A stretch of 64,000 bases of DNA from Asterella californica. Taxonomy: Eukaryota > Streptophyta > Marchantiopsida > Marchantiales > Aytoniaceae. The DNA lies in NCBI GenBank assembly GCA_036924285.1, contig JAYKYS010000008.1, positions 24,413,001-24,477,000 of the forward strand, read 5' to 3'. Of this stretch, positions 59,796-64,000 are shown piece after piece; the stretch's first letter is position 1; the number at the start of each line of letters is the position of its first letter. The notes beneath the pieces were generated by a model, which was given only the letters and a program-made list of their open reading frames with translations, had not been told where the DNA came from and searched no databases. The position numbers and the translations under genes are program-made.

Positions 59796-61270
59796 GTAAG
59801 TTCAGTAACCCATTGACGTAAGTTCCGTAAACTACTGCCCGCGCGCTCGTTGAGTGATGGTTGCTCGATTGGAGTGGTTCGGTGGCTTTCATACTATGGT
59901 AGTATGGTTAGAAACTTTGAGCCTAGAGCTTAGAGGACTAGGTGGTTAGGTGGCTTTCATACTATGGTGCAGTATGGTTAGAAAACTTAGAGCTTAGAGG
60001 ATGCTTGAGACACACAAGAAAACAAGAACGCAAGGTTTAATTATGATGACTTTCACACCACTTCCTTAGCACCATTTCACATCAGCGCTGACTCTGCACG
60101 GATGCTCGATGCAAACAAGCACCCAAGTGAGACAGAAGATGGTCGACATACTCCCTGATCATATGCTGATTCAACCTACAGACACTGGAGTCTATTGTAA
60201 GTAAAACTGTAAGAATAAGCAGAGAAACGTGTCTGCAGCCGCTGGAAAGACCTGACTAAAATTGACACCCTTTCGGAAAAAATAGGACTGGGGATAACGT
60301 GTCCGAGCGAACGAGATAGTTTGATAGTTTTAACTCTAAGGGAGCCTTTACTTGCCAAACCAATCTTCATATAAAATCGTAAACGGAACGTAACTGTACT
60401 TTCCGGACTCTGCAAACAGACAAAGCATGTTGAAGTATACAAGGCCGTATGTGTTTGCTGAGGTGTTACGTACCTCATTTGTTCTCACCCACAAACAGGT
60501 TTGAGGGAAACGACAGAAGAAGCATAGGCTAAAGCACTGTGGATGTGGATGTGATTCTGTGAGGTACGTACCGAGGAGAAATTCCCTGCAAAAAGCCACA
60601 TGATTCAAGAACCGAATAAAAAGCTAAGGACAAGCATCAACTTCTTTCGGCATTACAAAACGAGGCAATATTCTAGTTCACAAAAGGTTAGGCTGCACTA
60701 TCCTAGTTGTGGTAACGACAAGCCACCGTCAGAATCCAGTTCTGGGGCTTCTTGAAGCTGGCGGATAAATGACAGGGTACCCAACGATGTAACGGTGTAA
60801 AGCGAAGTGACGGCAAGGAACGAAACTCACCCTGCATGAAAGTAAATGGTCTTCTGTAAGTGGCCAATTACCTAGAATACCGGCTGTATATCCGAGGTCA
60901 GAATCAGAAAAGCACACTGACTGTTCCTTTCTGAAGAGCAAACGACCGGAAGGTAACATTGTCTGATATCACGATTGTTGTACCTTGCATGCAATCCAAC
61001 AACTCATATAGCAGAAGGGCATCAGCTGTGACCAGTGTTTGAGGTAAACGGAATCACTGTACACTATTACAACATGAACATGCTCACATCTGCTCACATA
61101 GATAAATTTTCTATTAGGGATCACAAAACTACTCCTGAGATCCTCAACGCTTTTTGCCATGCCAAATGATTACAGTGAACGATATACAACTGTAGAGTTC
61201 GACCATAAATTCCCCTAATGTCTGTAATGGGGCGTCCCTTGTAATCATGTCTTGACCATGTGTTTTGATA
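59796..61270. other. Intergenic or intronic stretch
   Basis: No gene recognised. A 68-bp tandem duplication lies at about 59881-60000 (both units read ggtggctttcatactatggt). Confidence 0.4.
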
Positions 61271-61486
61271 GTGAGCACAAGCTTTGGAACTGGCTTCGGC
61301 TGGGAAGATAGCGAGACTGAATCTTTGAAGACGGCTTGGACACAGAAGTATACTTACTTTGAGGTCTTTCAGCCACGCAATCAGGACTTTTTACCACATA
61401 TGATCGACACTGGAACAATTCTGTACATTCCTGATCACTGGGATATCCCAGTGCAGACCTCAGGAGACTCTAGTTCGGTACTCTAG
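61271..61486 (+). CDS. Possible exon with a cupin-like phrase
   Basis: After an acceptor-like tag at 61268-61270, the plus strand reads 71 codons to TAG at 61484-61486. The end (DTGTILYIPDHWDIPV, then SGDSSSVL) recalls the GDxLYIPxxWxH strand of JmjC/cupin oxygenases, but the metal-binding His is absent. It may be a terminal exon of the same gene as 59515-59795. It may also be chance. Confidence 0.22.
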   Translation: MSTSFGTGFGWEDSETESLKTAWTQKYTYFEVFQPRNQDFLPHMIDTGTILYIPDHWDIPVQTSGDSSSVL

Positions 61487-61869
61487 TACACAAATGGAAG
61501 TCTTTCCCTTGAACGGGATATACAGTGCTGAAGCAGGATAACGTTCGGGTCTGTATCCACATCAGACCGTCTTATGTACGAGAATTTACTGCATAAATCT
61601 ACAACTATGCGCCGTGGAGATCGTCCGAAAATGCGGAACTCACTACAATAAACGACAAAAATGATTTGGTTGGATGGAAAGGCCTCTAATTACAACTTGT
61701 ACCAGTACCCAACACTGATCCTGCCTTTTGACGGAATCCTAGAAAAGCCGGACCAATTCACCTACTTCGTAAATGGAACTGACAACCTCAGACCGGTGTC
61801 TTTACAACAGCCGAAGAAAAGGAAGATGGAAAAGACGCCAAGATGCCAACGCATTATGCTGTGTCGTCC

Positions 61870-64000
<2,131 letters not shown>

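Overview
This window looks like nuclear DNA of a green plant (streptophyte). It has multi-exon genes with plant-type introns, a plant LCAT/phospholipase A-like gene, a eukaryotic GFAT gene, a plant chromodomain Ty3/Gypsy element primed by initiator-Met tRNA, and long AT-rich gene-free stretches. The LINE carries a C-terminal zinc/endonuclease-like region and the gag types are unlike the common flowering-plant ones. A charophyte alga (Chara-like), bryophyte or fern is therefore more likely than a flowering plant, but that placement is inference.

Layout. 1-5708 is mostly non-coding, with a 157-bp tandem repeat at 1211-1837. 5709-24198 is an old minus-strand Ty3/Gypsy chromovirus: LTRs 5709-6645 and 23280-24198, iMet primer site, gag, pol and chromodomain. 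Its integrase is split by a younger plus-strand LTR retrotransposon composite (7446-19041) with 2.5-kb LTRs. Each of those LTRs carries two tandem, same-length, related small ORFs. 25641-30954 is a complete 11-exon minus-strand LCAT4-like phospholipase gene (577 codons; I resolved every splice junction), with one GC-AG intron. 31-48 kb is gene-poor and holds three remnants of one LINE family (33.5, 35.2 and 41.3-44.6 kb) and a 40-bp palindrome.

48.2-55.3 kb is the most unusual part. Two diverged RPA1-type OB-fold proteins point towards each other (48567-49295 plus, 54413-55192 minus). They enclose two GC-rich arrays of short palindromes (49441-50134 and 52646-53499). Between the arrays lies a multi-exon minus-strand pseudogene that ends in an FCP1/SCP-like HAD phosphatase domain. 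56.2-59.5 kb is a near-intact LINE, broken by one missing T, apparently inserted next to a possible host exon. 61870-63818 is the 3' half of a glucosamine-fructose-6-phosphate aminotransferase gene (minus strand, running off the right edge), also with a GC-AG intron.

The two clear host genes are unrelated in function: a lipid acyl hydrolase and the entry enzyme of UDP-GlcNAc synthesis. Most of the rest records nested transposition, local tandem duplication and palindrome expansion.
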